64,000 nucleotides of DNA from Acidobacteriota bacterium (GTDB taxonomy: Bacteria; Acidobacteriota; Aminicenantia; Aminicenantales; Saccharicenantaceae), in assembly GCA_028749115.1 (NCBI GenBank), contig JAQURD010000003.1:1-64000 (forward strand), in the 5' to 3' direction. The notes beneath the pieces were generated by a model, which searched no databases, had not been told where the DNA came from, and saw nothing but the letters and a program-made list of their open reading frames with translations. Positions 38,077 to 47,311 of the stretch are shown in pieces. A program made the translations under genes and the position numbers. Position 1 is the first letter of the stretch. Each line of letters opens with the position of its first letter.

Positions 38077-39663
38077 TTACCTTAAAAATCCTGCAGCCTC
38101 AGGCATGACGTCAATGGCTTTCAGCACTACCGGATCAGACTGACGCGAAATCTTTACACCTTCTTCCGGGCCGATGACAGAAGAAAATATTTCCCTTTTA
38201 ATTTCTCCTTTAATTTCATCCAGTGCCTCATTAAACTTATTCTGGTCATAACTGATCTTAGCCTGGTCAAGATATGTCTTGAAATCTTCTATCACTTCTG
38301 ATGTCACTTTGAATTCATCATCAAATATCACCGCCCCAGGAGGCAGCACCTGGCCGGTTTTAAGTTCTTGAGGAAAGACATACTTCTTTGATAGAGAGGT
38401 TTGATGCTGGCCGAATCGCCGGCCATAGCTAAAAAAAGCACCTTTGAACATCAGCTCGACGGTAAAGATTTTATAAGTTGATTTAACTTCATAATCAGGA
38501 GTGATGCCCCCTTCGCCAAAGACTTTGCGTCCCTTCTTCAGAGTGTATTTTATATCCCGCTGGTCTTCAGGAGCCTTTTTAGCCAGATAATACTCCTCCA
38601 GATGAGAAAAATCCCGTTGAATTAGCCGGCCGCTGGGGGTAAGATACTTGGCTGTGGTAAGAGCTAAAGCCATATCGGCGGCCAGTGGGAAAACAGTCTG
38701 AACCAGTCCTTTTCCCCACGAATCTTCCCCGACAATCAATCCACGGTCATTGTCCATAATCGCTCCGGCGACGATTTCCGAAGCGCTGGCCGTTCCCTGA
38801 TTGATCAGAATGACTACTGGTAAAGTTTCATACTGCCCATTGCGGCTGGCATTAAAATCACGGTTATAAGCCTTGTTGCGTCCCCTCATAGAGACAATCA
38901 GAGTTCCTTTTGGCAAGAACTCATCAGCCATATCAACTGCCTGGAAGACAGGCCCGCCAGTATTGCCTCTTAAATCGAGAATGAGGCTCTTCATGCCAGC
39001 AGTGGACAGATCTTTCATCCTGGCTTCAAGTTCACCCACTGTATTCCGGCCAAATGACCGGACAAAAATATAGCCGGTTTTTTTCTGCTCATCTATCATA
39101 AAAGCATAAGGCACACTCAGGAGAGGAATCTCTTCCCGGGCAATGGTCAAATCAAAAGGCTTATCCAGGCCGTCCCGCTGAATGGTAATAGTTACTTTTG
39201 TGCCTTTTTCTCCACGCAGTTTCTGCATGGCCTCAACACTGCTTAGAGGTCTGGTGCTCTGCCCGTCTATCTGGGTAATTACATCTCCAGGTTGAATACC
39301 CAGCCTCCAGGCAGGGGTGCCTTCAATCGGAGCAATGACTACCAGCCGGTCTTCCTGTTTTTGAATCTGAATACCAAGGCCATAATATTTCCCGGTATAA
39401 TCTTCAGTAAAACGCAGGGAAGATTCCGGGTCAAGAAAATAGGAATGTGGATCAAGCGTATCGAGCATCCCCCGGATGGCAGCAAAGGCAAGTTTCTTAG
39501 TATCTTTATCATCGTAGTAATTCTGCTTGACGACGGAACTGATTAGCACAACTTTATTTAGCCCGTGTTCCCAGGGATCAACAGCGACTAAGAACCCGCC
39601 CAGCAGAAAAAGAATAGAAAAAAATAGAGCCAGATAAACAACTTTTTTTCGTTTGCCTGTCAT
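38077..39663 (-). CDS. S41-family C-terminal processing peptidase (CtpA-like)
   Basis: PDZ domain, LDLRGNTGGPVFQAVDMADEFL, NQGTASASEIVAGAI. Confidence 0.92.
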   Translation of the reverse strand: MTGKRKKVVYLALFFSILFLLGGFLVAVDPWEHGLNKVVLISSVVKQNYYDDKDTKKLAFAAIRGMLDTLDPHSYFLDPESSLRFTEDYTGKYYGLGIQIQKQEDRLVVIAPIEGTPAWRLGIQPGDVITQIDGQSTRPLSSVEAMQKLRGEKGTKVTITIQRDGLDKPFDLTIAREEIPLLSVPYAFMIDEQKKTGYIFVRSFGRNTVGELEARMKDLSTAGMKSLILDLRGNTGGPVFQAVDMADEFLPKGTLIVSMRGRNKAYNRDFNASRNGQYETLPVVILINQGTASASEIVAGAIMDNDRGLIVGEDSWGKGLVQTVFPLAADMALALTTAKYLTPSGRLIQRDFSHLEEYYLAKKAPEDQRDIKYTLKKGRKVFGEGGITPDYEVKSTYKIFTVELMFKGAFFSYGRRFGQHQTSLSKKYVFPQELKTGQVLPPGAVIFDDEFKVTSEVIEDFKTYLDQAKISYDQNKFNEALDEIKGEIKREIFSSVIGPEEGVKISRQSDPVVLKAIDVMPEAAGFLR

Positions 39664-39973
39664 CAGTTTCTCAATAAATTAAATTTGAATTAGGTTAAAT
39701 CTTACCAGAGGGGGTAGCCAAAGTAAAGCCGAATCTTACCTGAATGACCAGATGAATTTAAAGGTCGATTCACCGCCATGTTTCTTTATCTTATTTATTA
39801 TAAGCAACCTGCTAATTACCCCTATGAATACATAGTGTCTATGTTTTCTCTTTCTTCATACGTCTGGCTATTCATATTAGCCGGTAGATTGAGGGACTAT
39901 TATTCTGATTTGCTGGTTAACTTGACTCATCCCGCTCTTAAGGTTATAGTCTAGGAAGAAAAGCGAAAAAAGT

Positions 39974-40282
39974 ATGTTTGGCAGTATCGGTTTACCCGAG
40001 CTAATTATAATTTTTGTTATCGCCCTGCTTATTTTTGGACCTAAAAAGCTACCTGAGGTTGGTAAATCAGTCGGCAAAGCTATCAAAGAGTTTAAGAAAG
40101 CTTCGGATGAACTAAGAACTAAAGTTGAAGATGAAATTAACGCGACGGAAATCAAAACCGAGATCAAAGAAGTCCAGAAGGATTTGGCCAGTGTGACGAC
40201 TGATCTTAATGAACTTCAAGATTCAATAAAAAAGGATATAAAAGCCGATGAGCCCGAGGAAGGCCACAAAGTCTCCGGATGA
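39974..40282 (+). CDS. tatA: Sec-independent translocase TatA/B
   Basis: MFGSIGLPELIIIFVIALLIFGPKKLPEVGKSVGKAIKEFKKA. Confidence 0.93.
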   Translation: MFGSIGLPELIIIFVIALLIFGPKKLPEVGKSVGKAIKEFKKASDELRTKVEDEINATEIKTEIKEVQKDLASVTTDLNELQDSIKKDIKADEPEEGHKVSG

Positions 40283-41054
40283 AATGACCTTCCTTGAACA
40301 TCTGGAAGACTTGAGGAAAAGGCTTTTTTATTCGGCCATTGCCATTCTGCTGGCCGTTGCTCCTGGCTGGATATTCAGCCGGCAGCTTTATGAAATTCTG
40401 GCCAGGCCAGTTACTCAGTATTTGCCCGAGGGAACCAAACTGGCCTATACTACGCTGACCGCTCCCTTCATGCTCTATATGAAAATTTCTTTTCTGGCCG
40501 CTCTGTTCTTTACTTCACCTTTCGTTTTTTTCCAGCTCTGGATGTTTGTGGCTCCGGGCCTGTATCAAAAAGAAAAGAAATATGTTATTCCCTTTGTCTT
40601 TTTCACTACTTTTTTCTTTATTCTGGGAGCACTTTTTGGCTATTTCGTCGTTTTCCCCTGGGCCTGCCGCTTTTTCGTCAATCTGGCCAAGGGTTTCCAG
40701 CCGGTTATAACTGTTGACCAGTATTTCAGCTTTTCCATCAAAGTCCTGCTGGGCATCGCTCTAATTTTCGAATTACCAACACTGGTCTATTTTCTGGCCA
40801 GGATGGGCTTGATTACCGCCCGCTGGATGACAAAAAGTTTTCCCTATGCGGTTTTAGCTGCTTTTATTATTTCAGCCATCATCACCCCCACTCCAGATGT
40901 TATTACTCAAAGTGTCGTGGCTGTTCCCATGATTGTTCTTTATGGCTTGAGTATTCTAATTGCTCTGGTCGTCGGGCGTAACAAGGAAAAGCAAAGGCAG
41001 AAAATAGCTTTAGAGACAGTTAATGAAAATGGAAAAGAGCACCTGGCTGGCTGA
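40248..41054 (+). CDS. tatC: Sec-independent translocase TatC
   Basis: MTFLEHLEDLRKRLFYSAIAI, six TM segments. Confidence 0.94.
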   Translation: MSPRKATKSPDEMTFLEHLEDLRKRLFYSAIAILLAVAPGWIFSRQLYEILARPVTQYLPEGTKLAYTTLTAPFMLYMKISFLAALFFTSPFVFFQLWMFVAPGLYQKEKKYVIPFVFFTTFFFILGALFGYFVVFPWACRFFVNLAKGFQPVITVDQYFSFSIKVLLGIALIFELPTLVYFLARMGLITARWMTKSFPYAVLAAFIISAIITPTPDVITQSVVAVPMIVLYGLSILIALVVGRNKEKQRQKIALETVNENGKEHLAG

Positions 41055-41125
41055 CTGGCTGTGCGTTAGGCCAAACACATTGGTAACACTTGATGTAAGA
41101 TAGGTGTGCCATACATATACAACCT

Positions 41126-41174
41126 ACGACCACCTAGGGTTTACTCATTAATGGCTCTGAGTACATCCGGTCGT
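41126..41174 (+). other. Inverted-repeat structure in the intergenic region upstream of the kinase/deaminase pair
   Basis: ACGACC(41126-41131) pairs GGTCGT(41169-41174); TACTCA(41142-41147) pairs TGAGTA(41158-41163). Confidence 0.5.
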
Positions 41175-41358
41175 TAGTCCAGCAAGGCAAGATCTGAGGA
41201 GGCGAGCAGGAGGCTCCGAAGGTATCACGCATGTGCTAACCTGATATATTATTTTCTTTTCTTTGGAGTTAGGATATATTCTTATTTACATTAATATTAA
41301 TGGTTGATATTCATGGCCGGCTCGGGCTGGCCGAATTGCTCTTAACGGTAAATGGACA

Positions 41359-41913
41359 ATGGAAAGAGACATTAAGATTAGTGATTTTCGTTTAATTGGA
41401 TTAACGGGAACAAATGGGGCAGGTAAAGGAGAGGTTGCCGCCTTTTATCAGAAAAAGGGCTACAGCTGCATTTCACTCTCTGACGTGATCAGAGAAGAGC
41501 TCGAAAGCCGTTCGCTTCCGCCTAGCCGGGAGAATTTAATTGCCTGCGGGAATGAACTTAGAGAAAAATTCGGGGCCGACATTCTGGCCCACCGGGCAGC
41601 CGCCAGGATTTCGGGTCCAGCAGTCATTGACAGTATCCGCCATCCGGCCGAAATTGAATATCTCCGCAGCCTGGGGAGTTTTATTCTCATCGCCGTTGAT
41701 GCCCCGGTGGAGATGAGGTTTAACCGGGTAAAAAAAAGGGGGCGGGACGAATCAGCTTCAAGCCTGGAGGAATTTATTCAGCAGGAAAACCGGGAAAAAG
41801 CCAGCGGGGGTAATAACCAGCAGCTTGACCGCTGTTTCGCTTTAGCTGACCTCATAATCATCAATGACGGCAGCTTAGCTGAATTGCATCAAAAACTGGA
41901 AAAATTAGGATGA
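41359..41913 (+). CDS. P-loop nucleoside/nucleotide kinase-like protein
   Basis: LIGLTGTNGAGKGEVAAFYQKKGYSCISLSDVIREEL Walker A and kinase fold pattern. Confidence 0.75.
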   Translation: MERDIKISDFRLIGLTGTNGAGKGEVAAFYQKKGYSCISLSDVIREELESRSLPPSRENLIACGNELREKFGADILAHRAAARISGPAVIDSIRHPAEIEYLRSLGSFILIAVDAPVEMRFNRVKKRGRDESASSLEEFIQQENREKASGGNNQQLDRCFALADLIIINDGSLAELHQKLEKLG

Positions 41914-42470
41914 ATGACAAGCCTGGCCAAATCAACCGACAGAACAAACGAATTTCTAAGGATGAATATTATCTGGGTATAGCCCGCGAGGTGTCCAGAA
42001 GAAGCACCTGCTTCCGCCGGGCCATCGGGGCCATTATTGTCCGCGATGACCAGATTATTTCTACTGGCTATGTCGGGGCTCCCCGAAAAACCAAAGATAG
42101 CCTGGAACACGGCTTCTGCCTCCGCGACCAATTGAATATTCCTCATGGCCAGAGATATGAGCTCTGCCGCTCAGTCCATGCCGAACAGAATGCCATTATC
42201 AATGCGTCCCGAGCCGGAGTCAGCCTGCTGGGCGGTGATATGTTTATCTATGGCAGCGATCCCAAAACCGGCCAGCCGATAGATGCCTTTCCCTGCTTCA
42301 TCTGTAAAAAGATGATCATCAACGCCGGGCTCAACCGGGTAGTCTGCTCGACGGCCGACAGCCGGTGGAAAATATTTTCTGTAGGCCGCTGGGCCCGCGA
42401 CTGGCGGGAAAATGATATTCTCGACGATACGCATCAATATGGAAAGACAGGTGAAGGAAATCATGACTAA
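41910..42470 (+). CDS. Deoxycytidylate (dCMP) deaminase-family protein
   Basis: HAEQNAI and PCFICKKMIINAG zinc motifs; 4-nt overlap with the upstream kinase-like gene. Confidence 0.9.
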   Translation: MNDKPGQINRQNKRISKDEYYLGIAREVSRRSTCFRRAIGAIIVRDDQIISTGYVGAPRKTKDSLEHGFCLRDQLNIPHGQRYELCRSVHAEQNAIINASRAGVSLLGGDMFIYGSDPKTGQPIDAFPCFICKKMIINAGLNRVVCSTADSRWKIFSVGRWARDWRENDILDDTHQYGKTGEGNHD

Positions 42471-44658
42471 GAATCGACCAGGCTTTAAACTTTTCAGGCG
42501 GGTTGTCTGGTTAGCTTTAATCCCTACTATTTTAGTAGTATTTATGGCCGCTCAGGAAACGCCAAGGCAGGAGGCGGCTAAAAGCCAGTCAGCCAGCCTG
42601 CTGGAGCTGCTGGGAATTGAAGTTTCGCCTGAATCCCTTGATTATCTTCAGGACAAAACTCAATTTCAATTGCATACCCTGCTAACCGAGCAGCGACATC
42701 CTAAGACCTGGAATCTAAGCGAAAAAATCAAAACGGATACGGCCGGCAGCCTCCACCTGCTTTTTTCGGTGGATGAGGACATCGTGGCTAAGCTCAATGA
42801 ATTAGCCGCCTCACCGGAAGTCCTCAAGCAACTATCCTCCGAAATTAAAAAGACCATTCTTAGCGGTCATAAGATTTATTTCTATGGCTGCGGGGCTACT
42901 GGCCGGCTGGCCAAACAAATGGAAAGTGCTTTCTGGCGCCCCTTCTGGAATTCTTTGAAGGCAGATAAAAACCTCTGGCCAAGAATCGAAAAATATTTGG
43001 GCCCGGGAATCAGCGAGAAGCTAATAGGGGAAATGACCGGTGGCGACCGGGCTCTGATCTCTTCTCTTGAAGGATTTGAAGACCTGCAGTTAATCGGCCG
43101 CCTCCAGCTAAAAGACCGGGGAATAGAAAAGGGAGATCTGGTTGTGGCCGTGACTGAAGGTGGTGAAACCTCCTCGGTCATCGGGACAATCCTGGCCGCC
43201 CTGGATGATTGGCGTGAGGCACCTGATTATTCAGTAGCGGAGAGCCGGAAGAAGCTCTATTTCGTCTATAATAACCCTGATGATAAATTGCGTCCTTTTG
43301 AAAGAAGCCGGTTAGTAATAGATGAACCGGGCATCACTAAAATCAACCTAACGACCGGCCCCATGGCCATCACCGGTTCGACCAGGATGCAGGCCACCAC
43401 GATTGAAACCTATGTTCTTGGAGTCGCACTGCAAGCCGCGGTTTATGATCTACTGAAGGATTGTCTGGACTTGAAGGAACTGCCGAAGGCTGGCTTTAGT
43501 CATCCTTATTTAATTACTGACAATCTGAAAGCTCTGGCCCCGGTGCTCACCAGGATAAATCAAGCTGTTCCGGCTATTGCTTCCTGGACAGATCTCGAAT
43601 CCAGTACTTACGAGGGCAGGCACTTTTCTACCTATTTCGCTCAAAAGGCCATGATTACTGTTTTTATTGATAGTACGGAGAGGAGCCCAACCTTCAGGCT
43701 CTACCCGCTTGATACAGTTGATCTGCCCAAACGGCGGTGCTGGATCCAGGTCTGGACGTCTGCCGCCAATGGTCGGCAGGCCTGGCTGTCTTTTCTTGGC
43801 CGCCCTTTCCACGGCTTGAGTGAGGATTTCTACCGGCCGGATTTTGAAGAAAAAATAGACGATCCCTATCTCAAGCAGACTGCCCTGGAAAGCCTTAAGA
43901 AGGCCGGTCAGGAGCAGCAGGATTTATATGATTTCTCTTTCTCAGAATTTAATCTTAAAAAAAGAGGACCTCAGCCAGGAGACACAGGCGTAATCGTTAG
44001 TTTAAGCCCCGAGGAAAATTATCTTCTGACCAGTGCTTCCCCTTCCAGCCAATTTGTCCGGCTATTCCTCGACAAAAAGGCTTCAGTCGTAGCTGTGAAT
44101 GTCACTGGCCTCGATGAGAAAAAAATAACTCAAGGCGAGAAGAGAATAAACAATTTTTATCAGATAAAAGATTTAATATCCGGGCAGAAATTCCTTCAGG
44201 TCTGGCTGCCGGTTGATTCGGCCAATGATCCTTTCCAGCTCAGACAGAACATGGCCCTAAAAATGGTTCTTAACGCTCACTCGACAGCCGTCATGGCGAA
44301 ACTTGGCCGGATTGTTGGTAACACCATGACTAATGTCAGCCCGAGTAATTTAAAATTAATCGGCCGGGCCACCTATCTGATTCAGTCCCATGTTAACGAT
44401 TGCTTGAAAAAGCCTGAGTGGATAAAAAAGTACGGACGGCGTGAAGCTATCAGTTATGGTGAGGCCAATGCCGTCTTGTTTGACTCGATCACTTACCTCA
44501 AAGACAAAGAAAATGTGGCCGGCCAGACAGCCGAAGTTGCACTGTCGATTATCCGAGTTCTGGAATCCTTGAGGCAGAAAAGAGGATTGACCAACGATGA
44601 GGCTCTGGCTATTCTTCAGCAACAGGGCCTGGCCAATTATCTAACAGGAATAAACTGA
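42463..44658 (+). CDS. Large SIS-domain phosphosugar-binding protein (MurQ-like region) with N-terminal signal/anchor
   Basis: FRRVVWLALIPTILVVFMAA hydrophobic N-terminus; FYGCGATGRLAKQMESAFW; VVAVTEGGETSSVIGTI. Confidence 0.75.
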   Translation: MTKNRPGFKLFRRVVWLALIPTILVVFMAAQETPRQEAAKSQSASLLELLGIEVSPESLDYLQDKTQFQLHTLLTEQRHPKTWNLSEKIKTDTAGSLHLLFSVDEDIVAKLNELAASPEVLKQLSSEIKKTILSGHKIYFYGCGATGRLAKQMESAFWRPFWNSLKADKNLWPRIEKYLGPGISEKLIGEMTGGDRALISSLEGFEDLQLIGRLQLKDRGIEKGDLVVAVTEGGETSSVIGTILAALDDWREAPDYSVAESRKKLYFVYNNPDDKLRPFERSRLVIDEPGITKINLTTGPMAITGSTRMQATTIETYVLGVALQAAVYDLLKDCLDLKELPKAGFSHPYLITDNLKALAPVLTRINQAVPAIASWTDLESSTYEGRHFSTYFAQKAMITVFIDSTERSPTFRLYPLDTVDLPKRRCWIQVWTSAANGRQAWLSFLGRPFHGLSEDFYRPDFEEKIDDPYLKQTALESLKKAGQEQQDLYDFSFSEFNLKKRGPQPGDTGVIVSLSPEENYLLTSASPSSQFVRLFLDKKASVVAVNVTGLDEKKITQGEKRINNFYQIKDLISGQKFLQVWLPVDSANDPFQLRQNMALKMVLNAHSTAVMAKLGRIVGNTMTNVSPSNLKLIGRATYLIQSHVNDCLKKPEWIKKYGRREAISYGEANAVLFDSITYLKDKENVAGQTAEVALSIIRVLESLRQKRGLTNDEALAILQQQGLANYLTGIN

Positions 44659-44667
44659 ACTGGTTTT

Positions 44668-45771
44668 TTAAACCCGCTGGCTGTCAGCCACAAAACATGG
44701 CGGTTGCGGCCGGCTTCTCTTGCGTCTGACCGTCTTCACCTGTGGATAAACAAAAAGTTCACCGGCATAATTTCTGAGGACAACTTTCTCATCTGAAATT
44801 GACTGGACATATTCAGGGATGAGAGGAATTTTACCACCGCCCCCAGGAGCATCAATAACATATTGAGGCACAGCCAGGCCGGAAGTCCAGCCTCTTAAGC
44901 CCTGGTAAATTTCCAGTCCTTTTTCAACTGTCGTCCGGAAGTGATCCGTCCCACGGACGTAATCAGCCTGATAAATATAATATGGCCTGACTCTGACTGT
45001 CAGGAGCTTCTGCATCAGCTTTCTCATCGTCTCAACATTATCATTAACCCCTTTAAGAAGAACAGTCTGATTGCCGAGAGGAATACCGGCATTAGCCAGA
45101 AGGTTAAGTGCCCGGGCTGCTTCCGGTGTAACTTCGTCCGGATGATTGAAATGAACATTCATATAGAGTGGATGATATTTTTTTAGCCTGTCTGCTAATT
45201 TTTCAGTGATTCTCTGCGGGAGATAGCATGGCATCCTTGTTCCAATTCTAATAATCTCGACGTGAGGGATAGACCTGACCTGACTCAGGATGCTTTCCAG
45301 CTTCTCGTCGTTGAGAATCAGCGGGTCGCCGCCAGAAACAATCACATCGCGGACTTCCGGGTGATCCTTTATGTAATTTATCCCATCTTCAATGTAACGC
45401 GGATTAATTTTGGTGATATCACCGACCTTTCTTTTCCTGGTGCAGAACCGGCAGTAAGAAGCACAATTATGGGCTACCAGGAAAAGAACCCGGTCTGGAT
45501 AGCGATGAACAATACTTGGTACTGGTGAATCGAGATCTTCCTCTAAGGGATCATCGTCGCCAGAGTTTTCAGCCAGTTCGGCCAGATCAGGCACGACCTG
45601 CCGGTAAATCGGATCCCCTTTTCTTTTGATTAAATTGGCATAATAAGGAGTAATCTGGATTTTAAAAGCCTGACTTATTTTTCTAACCTCCTCTACATCC
45701 AGGCAGAAATGTTCTGCTATCTCTTCTGGAGTTCTTAAACTATCGCGCAAAAGTTGTTGCCAGTCGTCCAT
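44668..45771 (-). CDS. kamA: KamA-family lysine 2,3-aminomutase-like radical SAM protein
   Basis: CASYCRFCTRKRKVGD, VIVSGGDPLIL, IDAPGGGGKIPL. Confidence 0.92.
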   Translation of the reverse strand: MDDWQQLLRDSLRTPEEIAEHFCLDVEEVRKISQAFKIQITPYYANLIKRKGDPIYRQVVPDLAELAENSGDDDPLEEDLDSPVPSIVHRYPDRVLFLVAHNCASYCRFCTRKRKVGDITKINPRYIEDGINYIKDHPEVRDVIVSGGDPLILNDEKLESILSQVRSIPHVEIIRIGTRMPCYLPQRITEKLADRLKKYHPLYMNVHFNHPDEVTPEAARALNLLANAGIPLGNQTVLLKGVNDNVETMRKLMQKLLTVRVRPYYIYQADYVRGTDHFRTTVEKGLEIYQGLRGWTSGLAVPQYVIDAPGGGGKIPLIPEYVQSISDEKVVLRNYAGELFVYPQVKTVRRKRSRPQPPCFVADSQRV

Positions 45772-45783
45772 GTTCCCCTTATT

Positions 45784-46266
45784 TCACTCCTTTTCCCTGA
45801 GATGTTTTCCGAAAATAACCCGGTCATCTCCTGGCCGGTAAAAGTCAGGAATATGGGCCATTTCGGCATAACCTAACTTTTGATAAAATTTCCTGGTCGG
45901 CAGGTATTTGGGCTGTGAAGAAGTTTCAATTATAATGAGCCTGCCGTCTTTTTTTCTAACCTCATTTTCCAGATAGTGAACAAGTAGCTGACCATAGCCC
46001 TGGCCCTGAACTTCGGGAGAAACCGCTATCCAGTAAAGATCCCAGGTGCCTTCGGTCAGCGGGGTTGGTCCATAGGTCATATAGCCAACAACCCGGCCAG
46101 CCTCATCCTCTACCACAACAATAAAGTAGTCCTGTTGATCTGGCTGGTTGAGATAAATATCAATCAGCTCCTCGGCCACTTTTATTTCATCCGGAAGAAA
46201 AAAGTGCGTGGCTTTAATCAGCCTGACAACCTGTTCACGGTCAGTGTCTATCATTGGCCGTAGCAT
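45784..46266 (-). CDS. GNAT-family N-acetyltransferase
   Basis: WIAVSPEVQGQGYGQLLVHYLENEV acetyl-CoA motif A. Confidence 0.88.
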   Translation of the reverse strand: MLRPMIDTDREQVVRLIKATHFFLPDEIKVAEELIDIYLNQPDQQDYFIVVVEDEAGRVVGYMTYGPTPLTEGTWDLYWIAVSPEVQGQGYGQLLVHYLENEVRKKDGRLIIIETSSQPKYLPTRKFYQKLGYAEMAHIPDFYRPGDDRVIFGKHLREKE

Positions 46267-47311
46267 CGCTTTCCTTCCTTTTCAAAGCGTTGGTAATCAA
46301 CAGCTTCCAGAAATCAGCATAATTTATGCCGGCTGCCTTAAGTGCCCGGGCATAACCAGCGTCAAGGCTGACATCCGGATTGGGATTCACTTCGAGAATA
46401 AATAATTCACCCCGGTCGTTCATCCTGAAATCTATCCGGGCATAGTCACGGCAGCCCATAATTTTAAAAGCATTAATGGCCAGAGCCTGCAACCTGGCTT
46501 CCAGACCGGCCTCGATCGGCGCCGGGCAAACCGGACAGGTGGTTTGATATAAAAGGTGCTCTGGATACCACTTGGCCTCATAACTGCAAATATGCGGATA
46601 GCCGGCGGGCATGGTAGAAAAGTCTATTTCTGAGACAGGCAGTGGCCTTGGCTCGCCATCATCGAGAATTGCCACGTTAAACTCCCGGCCATCAATGAAT
46701 TCCTCAACAATGGCCGGCTGCTCATATGCCTCAATAACTTTTTTAATCTGCTCGGCCAGAGCCTGCCGATCATAAGCGACAGATTCTGGATGAACACCAA
46801 GGCTGGCATCCTCAGAGTTAGGCTTAATAATCATTGGAAAATGGAGTTCAACAATTTCATCGGCGCAAGTAATCAACTGGCTGGCAGCTACCGGCAGGTT
46901 AAAAGAACTGAGGATCGCTTTGGCCTGATGCTTATCCTGGCAGAGAGCTAAGGTTCTGGCTCCATTACCAGTGAAGGGAATATGCAGAACTTCCATCACG
47001 GCCGCGACATTAGATTCCCAGTGAGGATTGCCGAAAAAACCTTCACATAGATTGATAATCACCTGCACATTGAGTTCCTTAATTTTCCGCAGAAAATTAA
47101 ACATGCTGCGTTGAAGTGGAATCAGAACAGCTTCAACACTCGATTTAATAAGGGTCTCACAGACGATCTCAGCTACTTTAGCAACAGAGTCCTCAGATAC
47201 TTTTTCCCGGCGGTATATAAATGGCTCGTGAGTATTAAAAGCCACCCCGACTTTCAGGTTATCAGCCGCCATGGTTGCCCCCAGCACTCCGGGAAAAGCG
47301 GCGAGTCTCAT
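46241..47311 (-). CDS. ATP-grasp ligase, D-Ala-D-Ala ligase-related
   Basis: MIIKPNSEDASLGVHPESV, ARIDFRMNDRGELFILEVNPNPDVS. Confidence 0.85.
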   Translation of the reverse strand: MRLAAFPGVLGATMAADNLKVGVAFNTHEPFIYRREKVSEDSVAKVAEIVCETLIKSSVEAVLIPLQRSMFNFLRKIKELNVQVIINLCEGFFGNPHWESNVAAVMEVLHIPFTGNGARTLALCQDKHQAKAILSSFNLPVAASQLITCADEIVELHFPMIIKPNSEDASLGVHPESVAYDRQALAEQIKKVIEAYEQPAIVEEFIDGREFNVAILDDGEPRPLPVSEIDFSTMPAGYPHICSYEAKWYPEHLLYQTTCPVCPAPIEAGLEARLQALAINAFKIMGCRDYARIDFRMNDRGELFILEVNPNPDVSLDAGYARALKAAGINYADFWKLLITNALKRKESDATANDRH

